From the NCBI GenBank assembly GCA_001804705.1, contig MHAY01000013.1, positions 48,244 through 112,243 on the forward strand: 64,000 nt of DNA, given 5' to 3'. Shown one piece after another: positions 29,418-39,622 of the stretch. The stretch is from Ignavibacteria bacterium RIFOXYC2_FULL_35_21. Lineage in GTDB: Bacteria; Bacteroidota; Ignavibacteria; Kapaibacteriales; UBA2268. A program made the position numbers and the translations under genes. The notes below the pieces were generated by a model. That model was not told the origin of the DNA, made no database searches, and worked only from the letters and a program-made list of their open reading frames with translations. Position 1 is the stretch's first letter; every line of letters begins with the position of its first letter.

Positions 29418-30572
29418 ATGAAAATTAAATTTTATTTAGTTATATTTTTTATTGTCAGTACATCCTTGACCGCACAGGTAACTCTTGATTTCAGCGGCTA
29501 TTTATATGATGTCCCTACGTTTTATTTTAAGCCTGCTTCTGCTGATTTCTTTGGCTTGGAAGATAATGAAAATATTTATCCCATGAATCTTACACGCCTT
29601 CGACTTAGGCCCACTCTGAATTTCAGCGAAAATTCCAGAATTACTATGCAATACGAAGCTAACTTGTTGTTCTCAAAAATGCCGATTCCATTGGTTGAAG
29701 GTACGGGTATGACAAACCGCCAGGCTCTCGACCTGCACTGGCGTTTCTATAATAAAAATAATTTCACAGCACAGCATTTCATAGATATTCTCTATTACAA
29801 ACACATCTTCGACTTTGCCGAAGTTGTTTTCGGCAGGCAAGTCATTTCGTGGGGAGTAGGCAGAATCTGGCAGCCAACTGATTTGTTCAATCCCATCAAT
29901 CCTGCAAATTTTAGTAAGCTGGAAAAGGATGGAGCAGATGCTTTTTCTGCAAAATTCTTTATAAGTGATTTCACTGATTTTGAACTGGTCTGCAATTTCA
30001 GGGAAAACCAAAAGGATTATAATTACGGTGCAAGATTCCGAACTAATTTCAGTGAGTATGATGTTTCGGCTATGGCTGGTTACTTCGACAGGAAAGTAAT
30101 TGTTGGAGGAGATTTCACGGGAAATTTTTTTAATGCAGGCCTGAGAGGCGAAGGTATTTTTTCTTATGACCCGGATTCACCTGATTCAAACTATGTGAGA
30201 GCCATTCTCGGTCTTGATTACCAATTCACATCAGAATTATATGGATTGATTGAATACCAGTTCAACGGCAGAGGTACAGCTTGCAAGGATTGCTACGACT
30301 TCGACCGGTTGAAGAGAGGCGAAATACAAAATGTCGGATTGAACTATGTAACAGTTCAAAGCAATTATCAAATTCACCCTCTTGTAACAATAAATGCAGG
30401 TGCAATGCTCAACATCAACGACCTGAGCGGCTACTTTAATGCTGGTGTAACATATTCAATATTTGAAAGCCTTAATTTATCTCTCGGAGGGATGTATTTC
30501 ATCGGAAGTGAGAAGGATGAGTTTTGGTATTATCCATCTGCAGTGTATTTGAGTGGTCAGTGGTTTTATTAA
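29418..30572 (+). CDS. Outer-membrane beta-barrel/porin-like protein
   Basis: Signal peptide, alternating beta-strand composition, C-terminal aromatic residues (SGQWFY). Confidence 0.65.
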   Translation: MKIKFYLVIFFIVSTSLTAQVTLDFSGYLYDVPTFYFKPASADFFGLEDNENIYPMNLTRLRLRPTLNFSENSRITMQYEANLLFSKMPIPLVEGTGMTNRQALDLHWRFYNKNNFTAQHFIDILYYKHIFDFAEVVFGRQVISWGVGRIWQPTDLFNPINPANFSKLEKDGADAFSAKFFISDFTDFELVCNFRENQKDYNYGARFRTNFSEYDVSAMAGYFDRKVIVGGDFTGNFFNAGLRGEGIFSYDPDSPDSNYVRAILGLDYQFTSELYGLIEYQFNGRGTACKDCYDFDRLKRGEIQNVGLNYVTVQSNYQIHPLVTINAGAMLNINDLSGYFNAGVTYSIFESLNLSLGGMYFIGSEKDEFWYYPSAVYLSGQWFY

Positions 30573-30651
30573 ACATACCTTTTTGAAAATTCACAAAATT
30601 CTGAACAAGTTTCTTTGTTTTTCGTATATTAATATTAAAAAGGAGCGAAAG

Positions 30652-31392
30652 ATGAAGAAAATAATTTTAGTCTTAGTGATTTCGATTTTGTTTTTCAGCA
30701 ATGCTTTTTCGCAGAAGGCGGTAGAAATTATTAAGAAAGCAGAAGATGCGATTAAGGGTGAAACCAGTTATGGTAAATTTACAATGAACATTATTACCCC
30801 CGATTATCAGCGTTCAATGACAATGCAGAGCTGGTGGGTCGGAAACGAGAAATCACTAATTGTGATTCTCTCGCCGAATAAAGATAAAGGTAATAAAACA
30901 TTAAAAATAAAAAACGAGCTATGGAGCTACCTGAAAAATACAGAAACAACGATGAAGCTACCTGCCTCGATGATGCTCCAGTCATGGAACGGTTCAGACC
31001 TGACAAACGACGACCTTGTACGGGAATCCAACTTAGCTAAGGATTATATTTCTACAATTTTGAAAGAAGAATCTATTGGCGGAGAAATGTGCTGGAAGAT
31101 TGATATGAACCCTAATCTACAGGCGGCTGTTGTATGGGGACATATTTATTACTGGGTAAGGCAGAAGGATTACCTTCCAGCATTAATCCAGTATTACAGT
31201 GAGAAAGGTGAGCTTGTAAGGACGATGAAATTTTCTGATTATCAAAGGATGAGCGGGCGGTTTATTCCGGCAAAATGGATTATCGAAAGCAATAAGAAGA
31301 AAGGACATTATACGGAGTTTATATATAATGAAGTGAAGTTTGATGTGGTAATTCCTGATAAGATATTTTCTTTCAGAGAGTTGGAGAAGTAA
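30652..31392 (+). CDS. Outer membrane lipoprotein-sorting (LolA-like) protein
   Basis: Start moved to ATG 30652 after AAGGAG-type RBS; signal peptide, then ...MNIITPDYQRSMTMQSWWVGNEKSLIVILSPNKDKGNKTLKIKNELWSYLKNTETTMKLPASMML typical of the family. Confidence 0.8.
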   Translation: MKKIILVLVISILFFSNAFSQKAVEIIKKAEDAIKGETSYGKFTMNIITPDYQRSMTMQSWWVGNEKSLIVILSPNKDKGNKTLKIKNELWSYLKNTETTMKLPASMMLQSWNGSDLTNDDLVRESNLAKDYISTILKEESIGGEMCWKIDMNPNLQAAVVWGHIYYWVRQKDYLPALIQYYSEKGELVRTMKFSDYQRMSGRFIPAKWIIESNKKKGHYTEFIYNEVKFDVVIPDKIFSFRELEK

Positions 31393-31426
31393 TTACGAAT
31401 TATGAATTATGAATTAAGGTTTTAGA

Positions 31427-32653
31427 TTGTTACTGAAATTTAAAATGGCGTGGCGGAGTGTCTGGGGGAATTGGAGACGTTCTGCTATAACCATAGCCGC
31501 TATTGCATTTGCCGCATACCTGACTATTATTTTTTCAGGTGTGAATGAAGGTACTTATGGAGCCAATATCAGGATGACATGCGATATGTTCACAGGTTAT
31601 CTTCAAATCCAGAAAAAGGGATATATTGAAAATCCGACACTAATTAAGACTTTTCATTATACCAAAAAACTTGAAAATAAACTCAAATCAATTTCATCAA
31701 TAAAAGGTTTTACATCCAGAATTACGACTGATGGTTTGGTGAGTTTCAAAAATAAAACCAGCGCTGCAATGCTCATTGGATTAGACCCAAAGGGAGAAAA
31801 AGGAGTGTCTAAACTTAAAGATAAAGTAAAGAAAGGTTTATTTATTAAAGATGGTGTTTTATATGACATCGTTGTCGGTTACAAGATGCTCGACAATCTG
31901 AAAGCTTCGATTGGAGATACAATAGTTATATTGACTTCAGCTTATGACGGTACTATGGGAAATCTAAAATTCAGGATTGCGGGAACTTCCAGGCTTGGTT
32001 CACCTGATATGGATGCAATGTCAATTTTTATGCACATTGATGCCGCGAAGGAATTGCTTGTAATGGGAGATAGAGTTTGTGCAATTGTTATTTCATTAAA
32101 CGACCTGGATGAAATACCAACTGTAAAAAAGCAAGTGTCCCGAATATTACCAAAAGACCTCGTAGCTCTCGATTGGGGAGAAGTAAATCCGGAGTTAAGG
32201 CAAATGATGGAGATGGACTCATCGAGCAATATGATTTACTACCTGTTAATAATAATTATAATTTCATTCGGTATTATGAACACAGTTCTGATGTCAATTA
32301 CAGAGAGGTTCAGACAATTCGGAGTTATGCTCGCAATTGGAATGAGAAATATAAATCTGATTAGTATAATTTTTATTGAAATGCTCATAATTCTTATAAT
32401 AGGTTTAATAATTGGCAATACTGCCGGATATTTCACGAATTATTACTTAATGATGAATCCGATTGAGCTTGGTGGTGAGATGGGAAAATTTTATGAAGAA
32501 TTTGGCTTCGAGCCTGCGATTTTTTCATCTGTAGTTCCTAAAATTTTTGTCTCTACATGTGTCTCGATAATTATTATTTCAGTTATTGTATTCATTTATC
32601 CTGCATTCAGAGTAATGAAGCTGGAAGCATTAAAAGGTATAAGATACACTTGA
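31427..32653 (+). CDS. ABC transporter permease (FtsX/MacB/LolCE type)
   Basis: N-terminal TM, large periplasmic region, three C-terminal TMs, IMNTVLMSITERFRQFGVMLAIGM. Confidence 0.88.
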   Translation: MLLKFKMAWRSVWGNWRRSAITIAAIAFAAYLTIIFSGVNEGTYGANIRMTCDMFTGYLQIQKKGYIENPTLIKTFHYTKKLENKLKSISSIKGFTSRITTDGLVSFKNKTSAAMLIGLDPKGEKGVSKLKDKVKKGLFIKDGVLYDIVVGYKMLDNLKASIGDTIVILTSAYDGTMGNLKFRIAGTSRLGSPDMDAMSIFMHIDAAKELLVMGDRVCAIVISLNDLDEIPTVKKQVSRILPKDLVALDWGEVNPELRQMMEMDSSSNMIYYLLIIIIISFGIMNTVLMSITERFRQFGVMLAIGMRNINLISIIFIEMLIILIIGLIIGNTAGYFTNYYLMMNPIELGGEMGKFYEEFGFEPAIFSSVVPKIFVSTCVSIIIISVIVFIYPAFRVMKLEALKGIRYT

Positions 32654-32672
32654 TTATTAAGAAAAGTGATTT

Positions 32673-33905
32673 ATGTTTTTCAAAATGGCTATTCGGAATC
32701 TGTTAAGGAATAAAAGAAGGACATTGATTGTTCTTTCTTCAATTATTGTCGGAGTAGCGGCTACACTGCTTTATGACAGTATAAATGCAGGAATGATAAA
32801 TCAGATGCTGGTGAATCAGATAAACTCCTATTATTCTCATATTCAGATTCATAAACAGGGATTTAACGATAATAAACTTGTAACAAGCTATATTCCTGAT
32901 TATAAAAATGTAGAAGAAGTGATACAAAAACAGGACTACGTCAGGAATTACAGCAAAAGAGTAATTGCATTCGGCATGTTAAGCAGTGCCAACAGTTCAG
33001 CAGGTATTTCGATGCTCGGCATCGAACCCGGGAATGAAAAAAAAGTCAGCAACATTTACAAAATGATAATCGAAGGCAAATACCTAAGCGGAAAAAGCAA
33101 CGAAATTCTTATTAGTAAAAAGATGGCTGAAAAACTTGAAGTAACTCTTGGTGACAAAGTTGTTGCTATGGCTGCAGATATTAACGGTAAAGTAAACTCC
33201 GAGCTATTCAGAATTATTGGCATCTACCGTTCTCATACTGCTGAATTTGATAAAGTATTCGTTTATGTCCCTATCGAAAACGCAAGAACTATACTCGGTC
33301 TCGGAGATAATGTTTCTGAAATTGCAATTATAACAAATAATTCTGACAGTACATTATCATACAAAAAACAACTTGTCAGTGCTATGAAGAATGCAGGTGT
33401 GGAATCAAATGAAGTCGAAGTTTCAACTTACCAGGAATTATTAGCCATGATTATGTACTTGATTGATATATGGAAGCAAACATCAATAATAATCTACCTG
33501 ATAATTGCACTGGCTGTGCTGTTTGGTGTAATCAATACAATGCTTATGTCCGTCTTTGAACGTGTAAACGAAATCGGTGTATTGATGTCAATAGGAATGA
33601 GGAATTCAGGAATATTCAGAATGATTATTCTTGAAGCTTTTATGATGGGCGTCGTAGGCACTTTAATAGGTTTCGGAATTGGAGTACTTATTTATTTACC
33701 ATTGTCCAATAATGGTATAAATCTCGGGATGTATTCAGAAAGTATGCAGACATTCGGGCTGAATAATATTATTTATCCGGCACTTGATTCGAATGTAATA
33801 ATAAATTCAATCTTCATAATGCCTCTTGCTACGGCTGTAGGTGCAATTTATCCTGCAAGAAAAGCAATGAAACTTCAGCCGACTGATGCGATGAGGCATG
33901 TATAA
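32673..33905 (+). CDS. ABC transporter permease (FtsX/MacB/LolCE type)
   Basis: MAIRNLLRNKRRTLIVLSSIIVGVAATLL; VINTMLMSVFERVNEIGVLMSIGM. Confidence 0.88.
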   Translation: MFFKMAIRNLLRNKRRTLIVLSSIIVGVAATLLYDSINAGMINQMLVNQINSYYSHIQIHKQGFNDNKLVTSYIPDYKNVEEVIQKQDYVRNYSKRVIAFGMLSSANSSAGISMLGIEPGNEKKVSNIYKMIIEGKYLSGKSNEILISKKMAEKLEVTLGDKVVAMAADINGKVNSELFRIIGIYRSHTAEFDKVFVYVPIENARTILGLGDNVSEIAIITNNSDSTLSYKKQLVSAMKNAGVESNEVEVSTYQELLAMIMYLIDIWKQTSIIIYLIIALAVLFGVINTMLMSVFERVNEIGVLMSIGMRNSGIFRMIILEAFMMGVVGTLIGFGIGVLIYLPLSNNGINLGMYSESMQTFGLNNIIYPALDSNVIINSIFIMPLATAVGAIYPARKAMKLQPTDAMRHV

Positions 33906-33914
33906 TTTAGAATA

Positions 33915-33947
33915 AATGTCATTCTGAACTTGGTTCAGAATCCATTT
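33915..33947. repeat. REP-like hairpin TTCTGAAC-TTG-GTTCAGAA inside ABC operon
   Basis: Perfect 8-bp inverted repeat in a GTCATTCTGAAC...CAGAATCC context. Confidence 0.75.
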
Positions 33948-33968
33948 ATTAAATCAGAAGGAAATAAT

Positions 33969-34652
33969 ATGGAAATTATTAGATTAGAAAAAGTTGATAA
34001 AATTTACAAAGACCACGGAATTCCCGTGCAGGCACTCAAAGAGATTAACCTGACAATTGATAAAGGCAATTTTGTTGTTATTGCAGGACCTTCAGGTTCA
34101 GGAAAAACAACATTATTGAATATTATAGGATCACTTGATGTTCCAACAGAAGGAGAAGTCTTCCTAGAAGGAGAAAATATTACACATAGGAAAAAAAGTG
34201 AGTTATCAACAATCAGATTGAGAAAAATCGGATTCATCTTTCAGGCATACAATCTTCTGCCTGTACTGACAGCACTCGAAAATATTGAATTTTCTATGAT
34301 GCTTCTCGGTTTACCAGATAAAGAGAGACATAAAAAAGCAATGAAGATAATGGAAGAGCTTGATATAGCGGAATTAGCAAACAAAAAGCCAAATAAAATG
34401 AGTGGCGGTCAACAGCAGAGAGTTGCTGTTGCAAGAGCCATAGTGAATGACCCTTTACTTGTACTTGCAGACGAGCCGACTGCTAATCTTGATTCAAAAA
34501 CAGCAAATTCATTACTCGATTTAATGCAAAAAATGAACGAAGAAAAAAATATTACTTTTGTGTTTTCATCTCATGATAAAAAAGTTATAGATAGAGCAAA
34601 GAAATTATTCATCCTCAAAGACGGAATGATTGTCAATGGAAATGGAAGTTGA
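33969..34652 (+). CDS. ABC transporter ATP-binding protein (LolD/MacB-like)
   Basis: Walker A GPSGSGKTTLL, signature MSGGQQQRVAVARA, Walker B LLVLADEPTANLD; start refined from 33930 to ATG 33969. Confidence 0.93.
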   Translation: MEIIRLEKVDKIYKDHGIPVQALKEINLTIDKGNFVVIAGPSGSGKTTLLNIIGSLDVPTEGEVFLEGENITHRKKSELSTIRLRKIGFIFQAYNLLPVLTALENIEFSMMLLGLPDKERHKKAMKIMEELDIAELANKKPNKMSGGQQQRVAVARAIVNDPLLVLADEPTANLDSKTANSLLDLMQKMNEEKNITFVFSSHDKKVIDRAKKLFILKDGMIVNGNGS

Positions 34653-34660
34653 ATTGAATA

Positions 34661-34688
34661 AAAAAAACCGGCGTTAAGCCGGTTTTTT
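34661..34688. terminator. Bidirectional rho-independent terminator
   Basis: AAAACCGGC-GTTAA-GCCGGTTTT between convergent genes. Confidence 0.9.
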
Positions 34689-34712
34689 GTTACGAGGTTC
34701 GTTGGGCCTTTA

Positions 34713-35426
34713 TTATTCATTCCCGCATTTTATTTCGGGTAAACTATCTCTCCAACTCGTCCAGATTTCTAATTGTTCAGTTGACAGAAGAAGAGCTTCA
34801 ATACCATCCAACAGAGTTTTTGTGCAATCTTTTATTGCAAGACAAACTTCGACTCTTACCGGATTATTTTTTAATTCTTCTCTTGTGCTCTGAGCTAATT
34901 CCTGCAATGCTGCTTTCAACTGCTCTCTTGTCCAGCCTTCTTCTTTTGCCTGTTGCATTATGGTTCTTCTTTCCTGGTTTGCAGACTGAAGTATAGCTCT
35001 TTCAGATTCACGAAGCCTTTGCATAGCAGTTCTTACACAATCCATGTGTTCCCTGAGCAATAATTTGACAGCATCAATCTGTTCTTGTGTCAAATCAAGC
35101 TTACGCAATATCATTCCAAGATGTAGCCTTTGACCTCTGCCGTTACGCATGTCGCCGAACCTACCACCATCACGGCCATCCCTGCTGCCATTCCAACCCA
35201 TGAATTGACAATCCTCATTGGAATATCCGGTTGGTGGTAACATCATAAATTCAGACGTTTCGGATGCGTCCTGAATGTCACTCGGTGTGTTATCTGTTAC
35301 GGGCAATTGAAATTCGGTTGAACTAAACATATCATTTGTTGGGCCTGTTGATTTTTGACATGAGCTCATTGTCATAAACAATCCGACAACAAACAATGAT
35401 AACATTAATACACTTAATCTTTTCAT
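34713..35426 (-). CDS. Putative lipoprotein with Spy/LTXXQ-like helical region
   Basis: Lipobox MTMSSCQKS; LDLTQEQIDAVKLLLREHMDCVRTAMQRLRESERAIL. Confidence 0.55.
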   Translation of the reverse strand: MKRLSVLMLSLFVVGLFMTMSSCQKSTGPTNDMFSSTEFQLPVTDNTPSDIQDASETSEFMMLPPTGYSNEDCQFMGWNGSRDGRDGGRFGDMRNGRGQRLHLGMILRKLDLTQEQIDAVKLLLREHMDCVRTAMQRLRESERAILQSANQERRTIMQQAKEEGWTREQLKAALQELAQSTREELKNNPVRVEVCLAIKDCTKTLLDGIEALLLSTEQLEIWTSWRDSLPEIKCGNE

Positions 35427-35783
35427 ATTACTTCTCCAAAAAAAGTATTTAATAAAAAAATAATTTTTAACTTTGATTCTTTGACACCCAATATCGTTTT
35501 TTGGTTTAAAATTATTTTGAGCATCATGCTTTTATTACAAATAACACAAAATATCTAAAATGGTTGCAAAATTTTTTACAGAAGAATAAAATTAATTAAT
35601 AACTGTTGAAATTGTGTTCATTTTTTAAGTTGTATTGTTAACACATTATTAGGTCTAATGTCTTAGCAAATATTAATTTAATAATGATAAATTTATTACA
35701 ATTCTTTAATTAAAAATAATTTACTTAATATCGCAACGTCAGAATTAATGTAATTTTTGTTAGTTTCTAAATGAGGAAATAAA

Positions 35784-36392
35784 ATGAAATTATTCAAGTA
35801 TCTTTTCGCCTTCTGCTCAATTTTTCTTTTCACATCATGCTTAGTCAGAACAATCTATCCTTTATTTGAAGATAATGAGATTGTTTTTGAACCAAAACTG
35901 ATTGGCAAATGGATGAATAATGACAGCTCAGAAATATGGGAATTTTCAAAATACAAACCTGATGATACAACAAGAAATCCAAATAAATACAGGTTACAAA
36001 CAATAGCTATTTATAAAGATGGAAATAAAGATACCGCTTTATTTGAAGCCTTGACAGGCATGCTTGGAAAGAATTTATTTCTTGACGTTACAATTGACAA
36101 TAGAGAAATGATAAAGCAATGTTCACTTAATTTACGACAATCGTCACACCTCATTTTTACTCATATTTTTTATAAAGTAAATTTCAAAGATGATTCTTTG
36201 TGTTTTGTTGAAATGAGCAAAGAATGGTATACAAAGAACATGAAGAAACTCAAAATTAGTATATTACCCAGAGATGAGGGTGATTATGTAACTTTAACTT
36301 CCAGAACAAAACAGTTGCAAAATTTCATTAAAAAATATGCAAACAACCCAAAAGCCTTTCCTGAATCCGGATACTTGCATAGAATAGATTGA
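35784..36392 (+). CDS. Putative lipoprotein of unknown function
   Basis: MKLFKYLFAFCSIFLFTSCLVRTIYPLF lipobox. Confidence 0.65.
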   Translation: MKLFKYLFAFCSIFLFTSCLVRTIYPLFEDNEIVFEPKLIGKWMNNDSSEIWEFSKYKPDDTTRNPNKYRLQTIAIYKDGNKDTALFEALTGMLGKNLFLDVTIDNREMIKQCSLNLRQSSHLIFTHIFYKVNFKDDSLCFVEMSKEWYTKNMKKLKISILPRDEGDYVTLTSRTKQLQNFIKKYANNPKAFPESGYLHRID

Positions 36393-36525
36393 TTGATTAA
36401 ATATCTGTTCTGTTGAAAACTTTTTGTTTCCACTATCTCATAAGTTTATTAATTTTAACAACATTATAATATGTAAAACGTGTTTTTACTGTGTTAGTAT
36501 TCTCACAGGTTCAAAAAAAGAATGA

Positions 36526-37506
36526 ATGTTGAACAAGCTCGCAAGAAAAATATTGAGGTCGGTTGATATATTAATAATATCAATAGCTGTTGTCATTGCG
36601 GCTACTGTGAGAATTTCATATTCTTCATTTTACCCCGGCGGATATGACCAAAAGGCGGCATTCTTCAAACCTGTCATTAATAAGCTAATAAAAAAAGGTG
36701 CAGACAGTTCCTTCATCTTTGCAATGATTAATGATAATAGAACAAAATTCAACGAAAGATATGTAAAAATAAATGTTACAGGCTATTTGAAAAAAGTTGA
36801 TTATTCGTCGAACTATAATGCTTTTTCGGTCAGGAAGTCACGCCAGTTCATCAGAGAGAACCGCTATATTCTTAATAAATGCGAAAAAGAATTTGGTGTT
36901 CCCAAAGAAGTCATTACCGCTGTGTTATGGGTTGAAACAAAGCATGGCTCTTATCTCGGAGATAATCATATTGCAAGCGTGTATCTAAGCACTGCAATGT
37001 GCGACCAGCCTGAGTTCATCGAATTGAATAAAAAAGAGTTGCATGAAACATTCACAGGTGATACTGCAGAATTGTCCGGCCTCGAAAAGAAAATCTCAGA
37101 AAGAGCCAGGAAAAAATCACGCTGGGCTGTTAATGAATTAGTATATCTAAGTAAAATCAATAAGTCTGCTACTGTTCCTGTTCTTGATTTAAACGGTTCA
37201 TGGGCAGGTGCTTTCGGACTGTCTCAATTCCTCCCGTCAAGTTATTTCAACTGGGCTATTGACGGTAATGGCGATGAGGTTGTTGATTTATTCAATATCG
37301 AAGATGCTATCTACAGCATAGCAAATTACCTGAAGAAGAACGGATGGTCTGACTCTTATGATAGCTGGAAAAAAGCCATTTACCATTACAACAACAGTAA
37401 TGATTACGTCGATGCCATATTCAGGCTTGCCTCAAAACTTGAAATCAGTACAATCAGAGGAGCGGCAATGGGTGCTGATGGGAAACCCATTCCGCCAAAT
37501 CCCTAA
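36526..37506 (+). CDS. Lytic murein transglycosylase (MltB-like)
   Basis: EFGVPKEVITAVLWVETKHGSYLGDNHIASVYLSTAMCDQP; WAGAFGLSQFLPSSYFNWAIDGNGDEVVDLFNIEDAIYSIANYLKKNGW. Confidence 0.87.
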   Translation: MLNKLARKILRSVDILIISIAVVIAATVRISYSSFYPGGYDQKAAFFKPVINKLIKKGADSSFIFAMINDNRTKFNERYVKINVTGYLKKVDYSSNYNAFSVRKSRQFIRENRYILNKCEKEFGVPKEVITAVLWVETKHGSYLGDNHIASVYLSTAMCDQPEFIELNKKELHETFTGDTAELSGLEKKISERARKKSRWAVNELVYLSKINKSATVPVLDLNGSWAGAFGLSQFLPSSYFNWAIDGNGDEVVDLFNIEDAIYSIANYLKKNGWSDSYDSWKKAIYHYNNSNDYVDAIFRLASKLEISTIRGAAMGADGKPIPPNP

Positions 37507-37529
37507 TTCAAAATAAACCGGAAAATATG

Positions 37530-38798
37530 CTATCTTTTCACATCAATCTTGCTCAAAAGTATCAAGTTTTTTGGGTCTGAATAATCATACTGAAATAATC
37601 CATCACTTCCTATCATAATAGCGATTTTTCCAAGTGGAATAATGTCATAAGTCTGAATATCGCTCTGCCAGTTTAGCAATTCTATATTCATTGGGTCTTT
37701 TACATCAAACACCTTCAACCCGGCTTTGCCGTCACAAATGAATAGTGTAGTTCCGTCAATACCTACTCCAGCAGGTTCCTGCATCGGGTATGATTTCAAC
37801 AGAATTGGTTTCATCAAATTTGTTATATCAAGTATATCAAGCTGATTCAGATTACCTGCACAGCTTGTACCTGTCCGCAAAGTAACATAAGCATATTTAT
37901 CTTCTGCAACCACGGGGTCACAGCCTCTTGCATGTGAGAACTGCCCAAGGTAAGTTGGGTTCCACGGTGTTGAAGCATCATATATAAACATTCCGGTTTG
38001 GGAACCTATGAACAACTTGTCTCTGAACGGGAAAATAGTCTCAATGTTCCAGCCGATATTAACTTTGTTCCAGGGTCTCGGATTTTCAGGTATTGATATG
38101 TCAATTGATTGCAGATTAGACCTGTCAACGACATATAGATAATTTAAATAAGTTGTGAACCGTGCCATAGAACCGCCCTTCCCGCTTGAACCACCAATAT
38201 TACCAACATCAATCGGGCCACCATTATAATCTAGGCCGCTACTCTTCCATCCATCCATAGGTGAAACAACATAGTCGTTCCCGTCAACTTCATAAGTTAT
38301 AGTTGTATCTCTTACATCCCACCTAATCAAAATCCCTTTTTCCGGGTCAATATACGAACCTTCAAGGTCAAGGGGATTTGGAAAAATGTCTTTAACCCTT
38401 TTCACAATTGTCGGATTGAGAGGGTCTTTGATGTCAATTGCCACAAGGTCAATGTAACTGTCAGCATAAAGAATACCGTCTCTCACGGCAATATCGCCAT
38501 TACCCGGTATTTCAATAAAAGATATAGGATTAGGTGAAGCAGGATTACCGTCATCAATAATATGAACACCTTGTCCGCTTTCGCAAATGAACAGGTACTT
38601 CCCGAAAATGTAAATTTTACCGGGTCTTTCAAGTTCTCGGGCAGAAGTGGTTTTCACACCGTTTCTGAACTCTTCTATGCTCTGGTAAACCGGAGTATAG
38701 ACCTTAGTCTTATAGCTGATGGTTTTAGTTGTATAACAGCCGCTAAGTAAAATAATTGTAAAAAGGGTAACAAACGAGAGCAGAACTTTGTTTCTCAT
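37530..38798 (-). CDS. LVIVD-repeat lipoprotein
   Basis: Beta-propeller-type repeats (VHIIDDGNPASPNPISFIEIPG, LKVFDVKDPMNIELLNWQSD); start refined to ATG 38798, preceded by AAAGGAG. Confidence 0.75.
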   Translation of the reverse strand: MRNKVLLSFVTLFTIILLSGCYTTKTISYKTKVYTPVYQSIEEFRNGVKTTSARELERPGKIYIFGKYLFICESGQGVHIIDDGNPASPNPISFIEIPGNGDIAVRDGILYADSYIDLVAIDIKDPLNPTIVKRVKDIFPNPLDLEGSYIDPEKGILIRWDVRDTTITYEVDGNDYVVSPMDGWKSSGLDYNGGPIDVGNIGGSSGKGGSMARFTTYLNYLYVVDRSNLQSIDISIPENPRPWNKVNIGWNIETIFPFRDKLFIGSQTGMFIYDASTPWNPTYLGQFSHARGCDPVVAEDKYAYVTLRTGTSCAGNLNQLDILDITNLMKPILLKSYPMQEPAGVGIDGTTLFICDGKAGLKVFDVKDPMNIELLNWQSDIQTYDIIPLGKIAIMIGSDGLFQYDYSDPKNLILLSKIDVKR

Positions 38799-38944
38799 AT
38801 CACACACTCCTTTCGGAATTGTTTTACAAAATGTTTCCAATTTTTTGTCAATATATAAATATATAAACCCAAAAAAATGAAAAATGTTTCAGTGAGATAG
38901 AAATTTTTTTATTTATTTCACAAACTAATTCAATTATTAAAATT

Positions 38945-39556
38945 CTAGATTATTGATATAATTGATATAAACAATGAAAAAATTATTCCTAATATTAAAG
39001 AGGAAGTTCTAATTATTTTTTTGCTGCTATACAAGTAGAAAAAAGCACCTAATGTAATAATTAATGTTATGATAATTAGTATCGGTATTAACTTTATATC
39101 CGACACCTCATCAAAAACCATTAATACCGATATAGGAAGAATGCCGTAAAGAGAAAATACAATCAAACTCGTATCATCCTTAATTCTTTCTGCAAGTTTC
39201 TTTAGAGGTTTGAGAGATGGTTTTAAAACAATTGAAATTATTAATGCCATAGCGAAAGGTAACAATGCCCACACTCCGAGAATCGTTCCGCCGGTAATAC
39301 TTGGTATTGACACATTCATTAATAATAAACTAAAGATAATGCAAAATCCGACAGATGGGATTGTCCAGCGGGGAAATTCCTTAATCCAGCCTACGACAAA
39401 CAGCACGAACATTGAAATGACCGGGACAAAAAAGACCAATCCTGAAAGATATAATGGTAGTTTAACATAATCAAATGAATCAATATCAATCAAGCCAAGA
39501 AATAGAAATGGTAATGATGATAAAATTGAAACCCTTAATGAAAAATTGTTTTCCAT
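38945..39556 (-). CDS. Multi-pass membrane protein of unknown function
   Basis: Several hydrophobic segments; no recognised family. Confidence 0.55.
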   Translation of the reverse strand: MENNFSLRVSILSSLPFLFLGLIDIDSFDYVKLPLYLSGLVFFVPVISMFVLFVVGWIKEFPRWTIPSVGFCIIFSLLLMNVSIPSITGGTILGVWALLPFAMALIISIVLKPSLKPLKKLAERIKDDTSLIVFSLYGILPISVLMVFDEVSDIKLIPILIIITLIITLGAFFYLYSSKKIIRTSSLILGIIFSLFISIISII

Positions 39557-39622
39557 AATTTAGACTCCAAATGTGAAATTGTTTTTTATTAAATACGAAT
39601 AATACTTGTTTTTGGTTTACAA

